NCBI GenBank assembly: GCA_011503125.2
Contig: WWBZ02000033.1
Location: 496,001 to 560,000, forward strand
Length of the DNA stretch: 64,000 bases
Direction: 5' to 3'
DNA from: Botryosphaeria dothidea
Lineage: Eukaryota > Ascomycota > Dothideomycetes > Botryosphaeriales > Botryosphaeriaceae
The notes under the pieces are model-generated. The model was not told the origin of the DNA and ran no database searches. It saw only the letters and a list, made by a program, of their open reading frames with translations. The position numbers and the translations under genes were made by a program. Below, piece by piece: positions 11,772 through 22,814 of the stretch (positions within the stretch are counted from its first letter, which is position 1; the number at the start of each line of letters is the position of its first letter).

Positions 11772-13016
11772 AGGGGATATCGCTTTCCTTCCTCTTTTTT
11801 GTTGCTGCATTGATGGGAGGAAACCTTTTTCTTTTTCCCCTTCGCCACTATGCATGGACAGATGGATGAGGCCTCGATCGTCGGTATCTTGGGAAAGCAT
11901 GTGTTCATTGGGAAAGTGTATACATGTGGTGGTAGTGAGGAAAAAGAAGGGAAAAGAAATCTGTTATTGCCGTGCTTACGAAGAGAAGAGCCGTGTCCGG
12001 AAGATTAAAGTGGGCGACGACGGTTGGAGGAGCATATTTGACAGAAAGTTAAGGCGCGTGCTGCTGCTGCCTCCTCGATCGATAAATATCCTCATTTTTC
12101 TTTCTCTCTCAGTCAAAATTCTTGTTTGCCCGTTGCCTTTTTCTTGCCTGTCGGAGAGCGGGAGCAGTATCCACAAAAAAGAGAGATGGTAGAGATATCT
12201 TTGTTTCCAGCGTAAAAAAAAGCATGTTAAAATCGCATGTTGTGAGGGATCATGTAGCTTCTCTTTTCCCATCTGCCATCCGTATTCATTCAGCATCCGT
12301 GCGTGATGGTGCGTCATTAATTCCTCCATTTGTGAAGCTGCAGGCAGCCGCCGTCTGTCCTCTGAAACCTTCCTGTAGACAAAGTGACGATTGCCAACGG
12401 TGTCTCGTCCTGGATGTCTGAAAGTTAAGGATGGCCAACTTGCCGTCAACATGGAACAAGGGAGATGCAATCTTAGAGTGGTAATCCATATGGGTCATTA
12501 ATTCATTTGATCCGAGGATGATGCACCACCTCAAGGACGTGTGCCATATCTACCGCGGTGAAATCTTTATTCGACGACGACGACGATGAAAAAGAGGAAG
12601 CATGAGAGCGGAAAACGTGGACGGAAGAAAACTGGGCTACAAAGGAATTTATGTTGTTTCGCAGTATCCGGTGGCTTGGTGAGAGTGTTCATTTTCGTTG
12701 TTTTACTTCAAACAGCAATTATGTCATCGGCAACGGTTGGATGCTGCTTCGCCGTCCTCAGCTCTTCACCGCCCCTCCGTCCGGAAAACCGCTCGATTTC
12801 CCTCACACATCTTCGCTGTTTCCTCTCTTTCTTGGGCACCACAAACTCCAAGAAGCTCTTTTTGATTGCCTCCTCCGGTTGGATACAAGCTCTTTTCCTG
12901 CCTTTCAGTTCAATTCAAAAATCGCTAGATACGTCTGCGACCCTCTGCCCTCTCCTTCATGCAATCATACACCCGTTTCGTTCGCGCGAGATAGAAGATA
13001 AGGCAGTATCGGACGC
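11772..13016. other. Convergent intergenic region
   Basis: Spacer between the 3' ends of Nat1 (+) and the p23 gene (-). It is rich in T and A tracts, as expected for two facing 3' untranslated regions and polyadenylation sites. A plus-strand frame at 12586-13242 runs antisense into the p23 gene and I do not regard it as real. Nothing else seen. Confidence 0.5.
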
Positions 13017-13952
13017 CTACGAGCTCGCCTTCGCGGCAGCGGCCTTGCCATCGCCCTCGAGCTCGGGCATGTCGTCGTCGTCATCGGAGCCCTCATCAGC
13101 GCCAGCGCCCTCTGCGGCGCCAGCCAGGTCACCGAGGTCGGGCATGCCGCCGGCACCGCCGCCCAGCTTGGAGAAGTCGATGCCGCCGAAGCCGCCGCCC
13201 TCGCCACCCATGCCGGGCATGCCGCCCATGTTCTGGAGGTAGTCGTCGTCGGCAGCCTCGTCCTGCTCGTCCTCGTCGACCCACTGGTTACGAGCACACA
13301 AAGGTTAGCCTTGTGACGGTTGGCAAGAGCGAAGTGGGAATTGCGCAAACCTTGTCGAAGTCGGTCTTGAGGAAGTGCAGCTTTTTGCTCTCCTTGAGCA
13401 GGCGGGGCCAGTACTCGTCCTTGAGCTCCTTCTTGCGCAGGACCATCTCGATGTTCTTGCCCGTGTGGTTGATCTTGGACTCCTCGGGGACGATGTCGGC
13501 GTACAGCTCGAGCTCGACGGCGTAGTCGACGTTCTTCAGCTCCGAGTGGCCGCTGAACGAGACCTTGGTGGGTTGTACGTCGAGCTTCATCTTGTCCTTG
13601 GGCACGTCCGGGGCCGAGATGGTCACGAAGACGTGGTTGCGCTCCGCGTCGGTGGTCGACGAGCGCTGGGCCCAGAGCACTGCGGCGGCGTGTTAGCAGG
13701 GAGTGCGTGTGCGTGGTACAATCGTGCACGAAGCGATGCGGATGTGCATGTGGATGAGGGGCTGGAACGCGCGACAGCGGCGCCAGTGAGCGGGCAATGG
13801 GGCGGGCGCGCGAAACACCATCGCCTTGTAGCGGTCGGCGGAGCTGGTGGACGCGGTGCGCAATGCAGGCACTTGTGGCAGGCTGTGGAGTGCGATGGGG
13901 CTGGCGTGATTGGCGGGGCATCCGTACCTTCGGGAGTCAGAGTCTGCGACAT
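13017..13952 (-). CDS. wos2: Hsp90 co-chaperone p23 (Wos2/Sba1)
   Basis: Binds the ATP-bound closed state of Hsp90 in the cytosol and nucleus and slows ATP hydrolysis, stabilising client complexes. Three exons (13952-13928, 13679-13351, 13283-13017) give 206 residues. The CS domain starts at VLWAQRSSTTD and has the family motifs HVFVTISAPDVP and HSELKNVDYAVELELYADI, with the signature run EYWPRLLKESKKLHFLKTDF followed by WVDEDE. The C-terminal tail is Gly/Met-rich then acidic (DDDDD), as usual for p23. Intron 1 is 248 nt and falls after only eight codons, long for this genome. It is head to head with Vps24, 609 bp apart. Confidence 0.95.
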
Positions 13953-14561
13953 GGTTGTGCGGAGATGTAGAGTTGCGGTGTCGAGATGGAAGTGGCTTGG
14001 GTGGGATCGCAGCGAAGGGTGGTGGTGATGGGGAGTGTGGTGGAGGTGTAGTTGATGCTGGCTGGGAGAAGACAGGAAGCTGCCAGTGAAGTTGTAGAGG
14101 CAGGCTCGCTAGCGCACGAGGCTGAGGATTGCTATAGAAGGCAGTAGAAATTGACGCCAGGAACAGCACTGCAGCTGCAGGACGAGCAAGCGGGCCGACG
14201 CGGACGCTGGAGACAGCAATTGTCTGCAGCGGCCGAGCAGCTCCTGCCAGATGCGTCCTTGGCCCGCGAACTGCTCAGACACGCAGCCCGTGAGCTCTGA
14301 GCTCTGGGCCCTTCGCCTGCGAGGAGCCTGGAGCTGCCCCGCGAGCACAACGTCACCAAGACCAGACCCTCCGCGCTTGGGCCGCCCGCAGCGCCCCAGA
14401 GCCTCCCTCTGCCACCACCTGCACCACCGCCCAACGCCCGCCCTCCGAATGCGCTCCGCCCACCCCAGAACACCGCCCACGCCTGCCTGAGCGCCCATTG
14501 CACCCGCTGCCTGCACCCAAAGCCGTCCGCCCTTCTCGCTGCGCGCGTCGACCGCCGCGCC

Positions 14562-15306
14562 ATGGAGACCATCAAGTCCTTACTGTGGAAGCCTACGCCC
14601 GAAGAGCAAGTCGGTCTCGCCCGTGTGAACATACCAAGCCCGCCCTCTCTCTAACTTGGCAAGCAAGAAACGGAAATGCAACGCCCTCGTCCGCCAGAAC
14701 GTGCGCAAGCTCGACCGCGACATCATGCAGCTGAAGCAGGCCGAGCAGAAGACCAAGAGCTACATCGTCCAGGCCTCGAAGCGCGCCCAGCGCAACCCGG
14801 CCATGGCCAAGCAGGCCGCCCAGGACACGCGCGTCTTCGCGAAGGAGCTGATCCGCGTGCGCAAGCAGAGCTCGCGCCTGCACACCAGCAAGGCCCAGCT
14901 GCAGAGCGTGCAGATGCAGGTCAACGAGGCCTTCTCAGTCCGCAAGATCGAGGGCAGCATCCGCGCCTCCACCGGCATCATGAAGGACGTCAACACCCTC
15001 GTGCGCCTGCCCGAGCTGACCGGCACCATGCGCGAGCTCAGCCAGGAGCTCGTCAAGGCCGGCATCATCGAGGAGATGGTCGGCGACTCGCTGCCCGACT
15101 CCGAGCTCCTTGAGGGCGAGGACGACGAGGCCGAGTCCGAGGTCGACAAGGTCCTCAGCGAGGTCCTCAAGGATAAGATCTCGCAGGCCCAGGAGCCTAA
15201 GCAGGACCTCGAGCTGCCCAGCCAGCCCGTCCATGCCGAAGAGGAGGAGGACCCGGAGGAGATGCTGAGCGAGATGCGCGGCAGGTTGGAGGCCCTGAAG
15301 AGCTGA
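14562..15306 (+). CDS. VPS24: ESCRT-III subunit Vps24 (CHMP3 type)
   Basis: Snf7-family subunit that caps or bundles ESCRT-III filaments on endosomes during multivesicular body formation. Two exons (14562-14609, 14668-15306) encode 228 residues. Exon 1 gives the amphipathic N terminus ending KPTPEEQ and joins to KRKCNALVRQNVRKLDRDI, the Vps24-specific arrangement. The helical core contains RVRKQSSRLHTSKAQLQSV and TGIMKDVNTLVRLPEL. The acidic stretch LEGEDDEAESEVDK is followed by a C-terminal MIM1-like helix ending EEMLSEMRGRLEALKS, the site bound by the Vps4 MIT domain. Length and charge pattern (basic first half, acidic second half) are normal. The donor at 14610 is GTCGGT, weaker than usual. 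Confidence 0.94.
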
Positions 15307-15793
15307 AGGCAGCCCTCTCATATTTTTTTTCCATTGGATTTCCGTCTTCTAGATCTCACATACATTCCGCTCCAACCTGCGGGAGGATAGGCGTTAGGCT
15401 GTTTTGGGGGCGGGTCATGATGGCATGTCTTCCACGTATTCCCCACTGTTCTTCGACGTTGATTCATGAAAGCGCATGTGCCTGTTTCCTATAGACGAAC
15501 CTGAGATCGAGCTGGTCGACTCTCGCACTCTACATGCCTATCTCTACATGGTGTGTGCGTTGGCGGCTTAGTAGACCCAGGTATTACTCCGAAATATGGT
15601 AGTCCCAAAATGCCATTGTTCTCGCGTACATACAAAATCTTTTACATCCCCATTTGTCATTCATCTTAACTTTCGTAGCAGTGTCGTTACAGCATCAAGA
15701 CATGCCCTCCTCTCTCATCTTCCCCTGCTTTTTTTTTTTTTTGGCCTTAACACCCTCTCCTCGGCGCGTCCTGCTTGCGTAAATTTACCCCCT
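15307..15793. other. Convergent intergenic region
   Basis: Spacer between the 3' ends of Vps24 (+) and the agmatinase-like gene (-). It contains a T14 tract near 15730 and no coding signal. It probably holds both 3' untranslated regions. Confidence 0.5.
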
Positions 15794-17343
15794 TCACAAC
15801 TCATCCTTAGACTTTTCCTTCTTCCCCTCCTCAACTTTGCCCTGATCCAAAAGACCCCTCTTCACCATGCTGGTCAAAATCTCATACCCAACCTGCGCCG
15901 CAGCCAACGCCGTATTCTCGCCCGGTCCATCATAGCTAGGGCTGACCTCAACGATATCTGCACCAACCACATTCAGCGACTCAATGCCCCTCAAGATGCG
16001 GATCAACTCGCGCGTCGTCCACCCACCCGGCTCGGGCGTGCCCGTCGCCGGCGCCATGCCCGGATCAATGACATCGATATCGATCGATAGATACACCGGC
16101 ACCGAGGTGCCGACGTTCTTCAGGATGCCGTCGACTACGCCCTTGGCGCCGATGTCGTCGATGTCGTCGGCGCTGATGCGGTGCCACCCCTGCGCCGTGT
16201 CGTCGGCCCAGTCGGCGTCGTCGTTGCCGGCCAGGCGCGTGCGCAGGCCCGCGTGCACGCTCGAGCCGTTGGCGACGAGCCCCTCGGTGCCGGCGATCCA
16301 GAACATGGAGCCGTGGTTGAAGAAGGACGGCGTGCGGCCGTCGGACGGGTCGATCCACGCGGACGGGTACTTGGCGGGGTGCCAGGTGTCGAGGTGCGCG
16401 TCGAAGTGCACGACGGCGAGGGGCTGGCCGTGGATGGCCTTGAGCGCGCGCAGCGCCGGCAGCGCGACGCTGTGGTCGCCGCCGAGCGTGAGCAGCTTCG
16501 ATCTCGAGCGGTAGGCCGACGACGAGGCGGCCGACGGCGGCGGCGGCGCGCGCTTGCCCAGCTCGATGAAGGCTTCGCTCATCTGCCGCAGCGCGAGGGC
16601 GTTGTCGAAGGGCGTCACCGGGATGTCGCCGCAGTCGAGGATGGTCGCCCACGACGTGTACGGGTTCATGCCGGCGCGCGGGTTGAAGCCGCGGAAAGAG
16701 GTCTGCCGGGCGGAGCCTGCGCGGATGGCGCGAGGACCGAAGCGTGCGCCTGTGGGATTGTTAGATATTATAGAGCAGGGTCAAATTTTGATGAGAATTG
16801 ATGTGGGGAAATCTATGACTTTGACATTGATACGGATTGAGTCTGAAACCGAGTATACGCAAGTTTTTGGTTTCCTAAGAGAGACGTGGAGAGCAGAAGG
16901 AAACAGGCTCAAGAAGGTGATGAGATTTTGGAGTATTGATATTGACGAAGGAAATCTTTCTTGCAAGGCAATAACCATCATCTGATGTGATATGAGGAGA
17001 CTAGTGCATAACGAAGCAGGACTTACCAGGCCTGTAGCTCACTGCCGTATCAAAGGGTGCCCCAATGATGCCGATATCAAACGGCGTTTCCGGCTCTGTC
17101 AAGCACTTCACGTGTGGTAGATGGGCGAATGTCGAGATGCCGGAAAAGCCCCACTATTTGCCGTCAGCGCCGTTCAATCCACCAAACCGAGACTTCTTTC
17201 TCTCTTACGTCGGTTCCCCACTTCTGCTGCAGAGCCTCTACGTCCACAGGCTCTGCACTCTCATCATGATGATGGCCGGCATGAGCAAATGCCTGCAGCG
17301 GCAAAGAAGCGGCGCAGCCAAGCGCCAGCAGCGCGAGTTGCAT
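15794..17343 (-). CDS. Agmatinase/ureohydrolase with signal peptide and C-terminal KDEL
   Basis: Manganese ureohydrolase of the agmatinase/arginase family, which hydrolyses agmatine or a related guanidino compound to urea plus an amine. Three exons (17343-17209, 17153-17027, 16749-15794) join in phase into 405 residues. The N terminus [20 protein letters not shown] is a good secretion signal, followed by a His-rich AHAGHHHDE. Metal ligands are in [14 protein letters not shown] and [20 protein letters not shown]. The [10 protein letters not shown] and [20 protein letters not shown] blocks are family standard. The last four codons before TGA encode KDEL, an ER-retrieval signal. Substrate cannot be told from sequence; guanidinobutyrase activity is possible. 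Placement in the secretory pathway is inferred from the two end signals. Confidence 0.9.
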
Positions 17344-18083
17344 GGTTGCAATTACGGTGCTCCCAAGTGCAAAAGGTTGAAGAGAAACTGCGGGAAAGAG
17401 GAGATGGACTCGGTGCTAACCAAAAGACATATAAAAGGCGGTCGGCACCAGACGGCTTCAGGAAGTGCGGAGTAATACTAGGAACGCCCGCGGGATTATG
17501 TAACCGTTATCAGTTGCGTCGGCCATATCGAGCATCGCCCGATGCCGTAGGCGCCGCAGACGCCGTCCCCACATGGCCATTCGGCGCTGTGAACCTTTTC
17601 GAGCCCCGATTGGTGTGGAGTTCATTTTTCTAGAGTATGCTGTCGTTTGCAGGAAGCAACAAAGTCAGTCATGTACAATCCGGTTGCTGACTTGGCTGCT
17701 GGCATCGTTAGGTCGTTGCCCTTTTGGGTAGGTCCATCCGCTCTAGGTATCATTTCATTACGTCAAGCGAGACCAACCCCCTCAGGAAAATGCAGTGAAT
17801 TCGCTGTCGCCTTCCGGGAAAGCAGCTCCTTGCTCGAACCGGCTGTTCAGCAAACAGCACTAAGGCCAGTAGCGCCCGATGACTTGGGTTAGCCGTAGAT
17901 CATTGCATATCAGCCGATGACCTTGTGTATAGGATCAAAGTTGTTTTGGACGAACATGACATACAGTAATTACATATTCGCATCAAGATCATTCCTCAAA
18001 TTTGATGCACTTTTGTGTCGCCAATGTGACATTTGAACCATCACCAAGAATAGCCAACAGCGCCAGCGCTCATATCACAAAAC
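17344..18083. other. Intergenic, no gene seen
   Basis: About 740 bp between the start of the agmatinase-like gene (-) and the end of the membrane glycoprotein gene (-). The left part is the presumed promoter of the former. No domain or RNA gene seen. Confidence 0.5.
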
Positions 18084-19865
18084 TCAAAAGCGTGAAATTG
18101 TCTTCCCAAAGCCAACGACTCCTCCGGGTGTCACTCCATATTTCACTCTCAGTTTTCCGAGCGTCGAAGGTTCGTTTGGATATTTCGAATCCTCGCCGGC
18201 GGGTTCCAAAATATCAGCAGTCTGAGAAGTCTTAATGACCTCCGAAACATGCGCCATCCTCATAATTGGTATATTGGCTCGTTTATGAATCCAGTTATTC
18301 CAACCGGCGAGCACCCCGACGATGACCAAAATCACGAAGGGCGGGATGAGCAAGTAGTAGGCTCTCGAAGGGTCCAGGCGATTTACGGGCTTCTTGGAAG
18401 TCAAGGACGTGCTCAAGGGTCGGTGGTTCGGGTCGTTCGTGTTCTTGATAAAGTGCATCGATGTGGCCAAAGCACCAGAGCTGACGTTGATGAAGTTGTG
18501 CAGCGTTTCGAGTTGCCAGTGATGTGATTTGGGCCCAGTGTAAGTAGCGTAACCCCCGGGCAACGGGTAATCATCAGCATACATGGGCTGCGCTCCATGA
18601 ATACTGATGCCCATGACTGTAGGGGCAACCCCAAACCAAGCAGCCAAGTCCGCAAGTGCTCCATAGTTGGACGCGGGATGCGTTGGTCCTTCAAGCATTT
18701 TAAGGTGAGAGACCGTCGCGAATTCTCCAGAACCACTGCCGATCTGGAAAGATGAGTTGACCAGACTGACGTCGACGTCGCAAGCCACCGCTTCGAAGCT
18801 TGTATAATTATTGTCCCGCATATTTTTGGTCAGTTCGGATGGCTGGCCTCTTTCGATCGTACCATTTATGGCGGCGAAGATAAGAGTCGAAACGCTTCTC
18901 GTCTCGCTCAGATATCGGATATGGTCAACCCAAACCGTGAGCTCTGGTTGGATTCTCAACAACGTGGTGTTGCTACTATTTCCCTCCATGCGTGTGTCAG
19001 TGATCATGGATACCGGGTCGTTGTCTTCGAGCTTGACGGAATGGCCGGAGCAGTTGATTTGCTTCTGGACTTGGACGGCGTTGACCGAAACATCTCCACG
19101 GGGCTCAAGTTGGGCGCGGTTTACAATGAAGTCGCGGAAGTCCGGCAATGGTTCTTCGGCCAGCAGGCTGGACCAGGAGGTGTAGAGCTTGAAAGCATCT
19201 TGGACGACAACGGGCATCCGACCTGGAGGATTATTTTGGATGAATTTGTTCCTCATCACCGCTCCGATCGTGAAGTTACCGGTATATTCTGTGATGACAT
19301 CTTGCTTGGTGTAGGCGAATCCAACTAACGGAGAACCTGTTAAGGGAGTCAATGTCGCAATCGAGATACACAAAACCACCACGAACGCCTCGATGGAACG
19401 AACGGCTCTGTATGCAGGGAACAGCGGAGCTATGGAGCCACGAGCAGCAGACAGGAAAGAATCCAGCTCTTTCAAAGTCTTGGCCTGTTTGTTGAGAATG
19501 GGCCAGACCGCAGCTTCACCCAAGGCGCATGCTGTGTAAACCGGACCGGCCAGTGCAACAGCATACACTGCAGCAATGATACCTTGGACGAGGCCGAGAT
19601 TTTCCACCATGCGTGCGACGGAATCATTGACCTGGCAGTCCTCAGTCCAAGATGGACACCAAAACAATTGCTTGCTTAGCCATAAGGTGAAGGAGAAAAT
19701 GGCCAAGATGCATAGGAGACCGGTAACTGTCGCGAGGATAACTCCAGGGTTACTCGCTAAGAAATTTCGCAGTCCCTTGCGCTCTGATTTGATTGGCACC
19801 GGTGATCTTGATGAGCCCATGCTATCTCGAAGCAGAATGAATTCTTGTGAGTGATCCCGTGACAT
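18084..19865 (-). CDS. Multi-span membrane glycoprotein, unknown function
   Basis: Intronless frame of 593 residues starting MSRDHSQEFILLRDSM. It has hydrophobic helices at about residues 41-63, 91-116 and 158-178, and a last one near 515-537. Between helices 3 and 4 lies a large predicted extracellular region of about 330 residues with many N-glycosylation sequons (NFT, NCS, NSS, NTT, NGT, NYT, NVS). The short N terminus is hydrophilic and the C-terminal 55 residues are cytosolic-like. This layout recurs in fungal-specific hypothetical proteins of Pezizomycotina, with no function I can name. It is head to head with the DNA glycosylase gene, about 970 bp apart. No catalytic motif is visible. 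Confidence 0.82.
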   Translation of the reverse strand: MSRDHSQEFILLRDSMGSSRSPVPIKSERKGLRNFLASNPGVILATVTGLLCILAIFSFTLWLSKQLFWCPSWTEDCQVNDSVARMVENLGLVQGIIAAVYAVALAGPVYTACALGEAAVWPILNKQAKTLKELDSFLSAARGSIAPLFPAYRAVRSIEAFVVVLCISIATLTPLTGSPLVGFAYTKQDVITEYTGNFTIGAVMRNKFIQNNPPGRMPVVVQDAFKLYTSWSSLLAEEPLPDFRDFIVNRAQLEPRGDVSVNAVQVQKQINCSGHSVKLEDNDPVSMITDTRMEGNSSNTTLLRIQPELTVWVDHIRYLSETRSVSTLIFAAINGTIERGQPSELTKNMRDNNYTSFEAVACDVDVSLVNSSFQIGSGSGEFATVSHLKMLEGPTHPASNYGALADLAAWFGVAPTVMGISIHGAQPMYADDYPLPGGYATYTGPKSHHWQLETLHNFINVSSGALATSMHFIKNTNDPNHRPLSTSLTSKKPVNRLDPSRAYYLLIPPFVILVIVGVLAGWNNWIHKRANIPIMRMAHVSEVIKTSQTADILEPAGEDSKYPNEPSTLGKLRVKYGVTPGGVVGFGKTISRF

Positions 19866-20835
19866 GGCTCAGGGAAGAGATGTGAAGACGAGGAAATAGA
19901 ACGAGAAACACGCCGATCAGGACGCTGATTTTGGTGAGACGAGTGAATGCATTTCAAAACCAGTGTAACTTTTCGAAAGATTATAGTGACCCGACGCGAA
20001 GGAGCAGGAGGGTATGCTTTAAAAGAAAAACCAGGGACTCCACACCGACGTAAAGGCGTATTCTCTGAAGATCCTGATTCAACATTCACCAGCATGGAAC
20101 GGCACGGCTTTTGTGCAGCCGAGCTGAATGGGGGCTGACGCATGAGGCTGGGTATGGACCACGTTCAAGATTTGATAAGCTGGATCCTCTAGCGGCCCCC
20201 AGGCTTGAGCTGTAAATCTGACCAGTGAAAAATAGAGTCGGCCATGCCGAGTCTCACCCTATTGTGCGAGGCAACCCGCCGATCGACGCACTGTGGATTG
20301 CAGTTGCAAAGGCTCTAATTGGTCGCTATAGCTGCCATGGTTGGCTGGATCCGCCCTGTGGTTGTCAGCACCGATGATTCAGGATCGCTGATCGCCGCCT
20401 GTATCGCCAGCATTTGCCGCTTCTAAAAATTGCTGTTGGAAGACATCGTTCCATGATGGAAAAAGGAAAAAGAGATGTGCAGGGGGAGAACGATGCAGGA
20501 AGGAAAGAGTTAATTGATTGAAGTGGTCCGTGCAGCCACAGACGCGTGATCTCGCGTTGGCGCGATTGTCGGCACAGCGTCATCACCTCCACTCCACCGC
20601 ACCCGACAACACCTGTCCAGGCAGCATCGTGACTCGTCATTCACCGATCTGCGGGTCGTTCTGATCCTCCAGGCCAACTTGGTCTCTACAAGTCGTCTTC
20701 TACTCCATATCCAATCCTTACCTCCAGCCTTGCACCCCGCGTAGTATTACGACGCGTCTTCACGCCAGACAGCCTTCCCGTCAACATCTTCGGCCCGTTT
20801 TCTCTCGTCATTGATCCAAACACATCAATCTCGCC
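19866..20835. other. Divergent promoter region
   Basis: About 970 bp between the start codons of the membrane glycoprotein (-) and the DNA glycosylase (+). It should contain both promoters. Pyrimidine-rich blocks precede the glycosylase start at 20640-20830. I see no clear TATA box and no further gene. Confidence 0.45.
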
Positions 20836-22106
20836 ATGCCTGAGATAGGAGAAGTTGCTCGCATCGTGCACTACCTGCGCAAGCATGTCGTCGGCAAGAC
20901 AGTCCACGCAGTGCGCACCCAAGAAGACGACATCATCTACGGCAAGGTCGGCACGAGCGCATCCGCCTTTAAGAAGGCCATGACCGGCAAAAAGGTCGTC
21001 GACGCGCGCCAGCAGGGCAAGTACTTCTGGCTCGTCATGTCGGAGGCGCCACACCCCCTTATGCATTTCGGCATGAGCGGCTGGATGAAGTTTTCCAACG
21101 ACGACTCGGCCTACTACAAGCCCGTCGCCAAGGAGGAGAACCCCGAGTGGCCGCCGAAGTACTGGAAGTTCGTCCTGGAGATGGACGGCGATGAGAAATG
21201 CGAGGCTGCCTTTATCGACGCCCGGCGCCTCGGCAGGATCAGACTGATCGATGCGCCGGGTGAAGAGCTGAGGAAAGTGAGCCCGCTCAAAGAAAACGGT
21301 CCCGATCCCGTCATCGATAAGGACATCCTGACCGTCGATTGGCTGGGAAAGAAGATGAGAAGCAAGAGAGTCCCCATCAAGGCTCTGCTCCTTGACCAGG
21401 CCAATATCAGTGGCGTTGGCAATTGGGTGGGCGACGAGGTGCTGTATCAAGCCAAGATCCATCCCGAACAGTACAGCAATACCTTCAGCGACCAACAAAT
21501 TAAGGACCTGCACGATGCCCTCATCTACGTCTGCACCACCGCCTGCGACACGCTCGCTGATTCGGATAAGTTCCCGGAAAACTGTAAGTCATACCTGCAC
21601 TATGCTTTCGTCTCCAGCTACTAATATGTGCATCGCTGTCAGGGTTGATGAAGCACCGCTGGGGCAAAGGCAAAAAGGATGCCAACAAACTTCCTAACGG
21701 GGCCAAGATCACATTTCTCAAGGTTGGCGGCCGCACCTCAGCTGTTGTTCCTAGCGTGCAGAAGAAGACGGGAGATGTCGCCGGCGATCTCAAGGGGTCC
21801 GAGCAAGAAGACGAAGATGATGAGGAAGTAGAGAGCAAGCCCGCCGTGAAGAAACAGCGCGGCGCGAAAGCCAGCGCCAAAGGCGCAACTGCCAATGGAA
21901 CCAAGCGCTCCCGGGCAGCAAAGGAGGAAGATGATGTCAAGGAAGAAGATGACGAAGAAGAGGAGGAAGAGAAGCCAGCTCCCAAGAAAACAAAGAAGGG
22001 CGCTGCTAGGAAGGCCGTCGAGGAAGCACCTGCTAAAAATAACGGAAAGAAAGGTGCTGTGAAAGAGCCTGAAGGCGGAAGGAGGCGATCTCTACGCAAC
22101 AAGTAA
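20836..22106 (+). CDS. Formamidopyrimidine-DNA glycosylase, zincless-finger type
   Basis: Base-excision repair enzyme of the Fpg/Nei family, removing oxidised bases and nicking the abasic site. Two exons (20836-21583, 21643-22106) give 403 residues. The N terminus is MPEIGEV; after Met removal Pro2 is the Schiff-base nucleophile and Glu3 the general acid. MHFGMSGWMKF, FIDARRLGRIRL and the helix-two-turn-helix region LLLDQANISGVGNWVGDEVLY are standard. Where bacterial Fpg has a Cys4 zinc finger, this protein has KVGGRTSAVVPSVQKKTG without cysteines, the 'zincless finger' of plant and fungal enzymes. The last 120 residues form a disordered tail of alternating acidic (EEEDD) and Lys-rich blocks, probably nuclear targeting and DNA contact. 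Position 5 is Gly where fungal relatives usually have Ala. Confidence 0.93.
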
Positions 22107-22814
22107 ACGGGTGCTCCGACGGTCAGCCGATTCTGCGATGTAGCCGCCTGATTGACACCGGTGACTGAAGACTTCGACGAGTTTTTATGACCGAATAACG
22201 GGAAAAGCGCGGGCGCAAATGGGTTTCACGTCTCCAGGATGTCTGTTTTAGAGTACTGAATGCAGGGAATTATTTGGTATGTTGGGCGCGACGTCTGGAA
22301 AGAATAAAGCCAATGCTGCCCGCACAACTCTAAGGATCAGAATGCTTGAATCACGTACTCATTCTGTCCATTCTCTTAATAAACCGAACAAAAAAAAGTA
22401 TGCCCATCTATGCGCCCTATCAGCCGTCACCACCGATGAAGGAAGCCGTCAAGGATATCTACACTGCTCCGATGTGGTGAAAAAAGCAAAGGAGAATACC
22501 CGCAAAGCAAAGCCCTAAAATCAGAAACAAGGAAAATTGATCTACCCCTTGGGGTGTAAGATCTCGGATACCGTTTCCCATGCACGCCGATATTTATGTC
22601 TTGAAAAGTGCAATAAGTGAAAGAGGAGAAGAGGTAATTCCCCAGGGACCGAAAAGAAAAACCAGTGAGAAACACCCTCTTATGATGACGACAATCCCTC
22701 CCCTCTCTGCACGTGGTGTTATTGAAAGCGAGCGATCATACAAATGCCCATTGAAAGCCGAACCATCCGTGAAAATCTTGGGACGTATGATGAGGATTAC
22801 TGATCGGTTCTCAA
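22107..22814. other. Convergent intergenic region
   Basis: Spacer between the 3' ends of the glycosylase (+) and Sir2 (-) genes. It is AT-rich, with short frames that carry no domain. Probably 3' untranslated sequence of both genes. Confidence 0.45.

Noticed and set aside
12965..13921. 318-codon minus-strand frame
   Set aside because: Out of frame with, and overlapping, all three exons of the p23 gene; Arg/Ala-rich and without family features.
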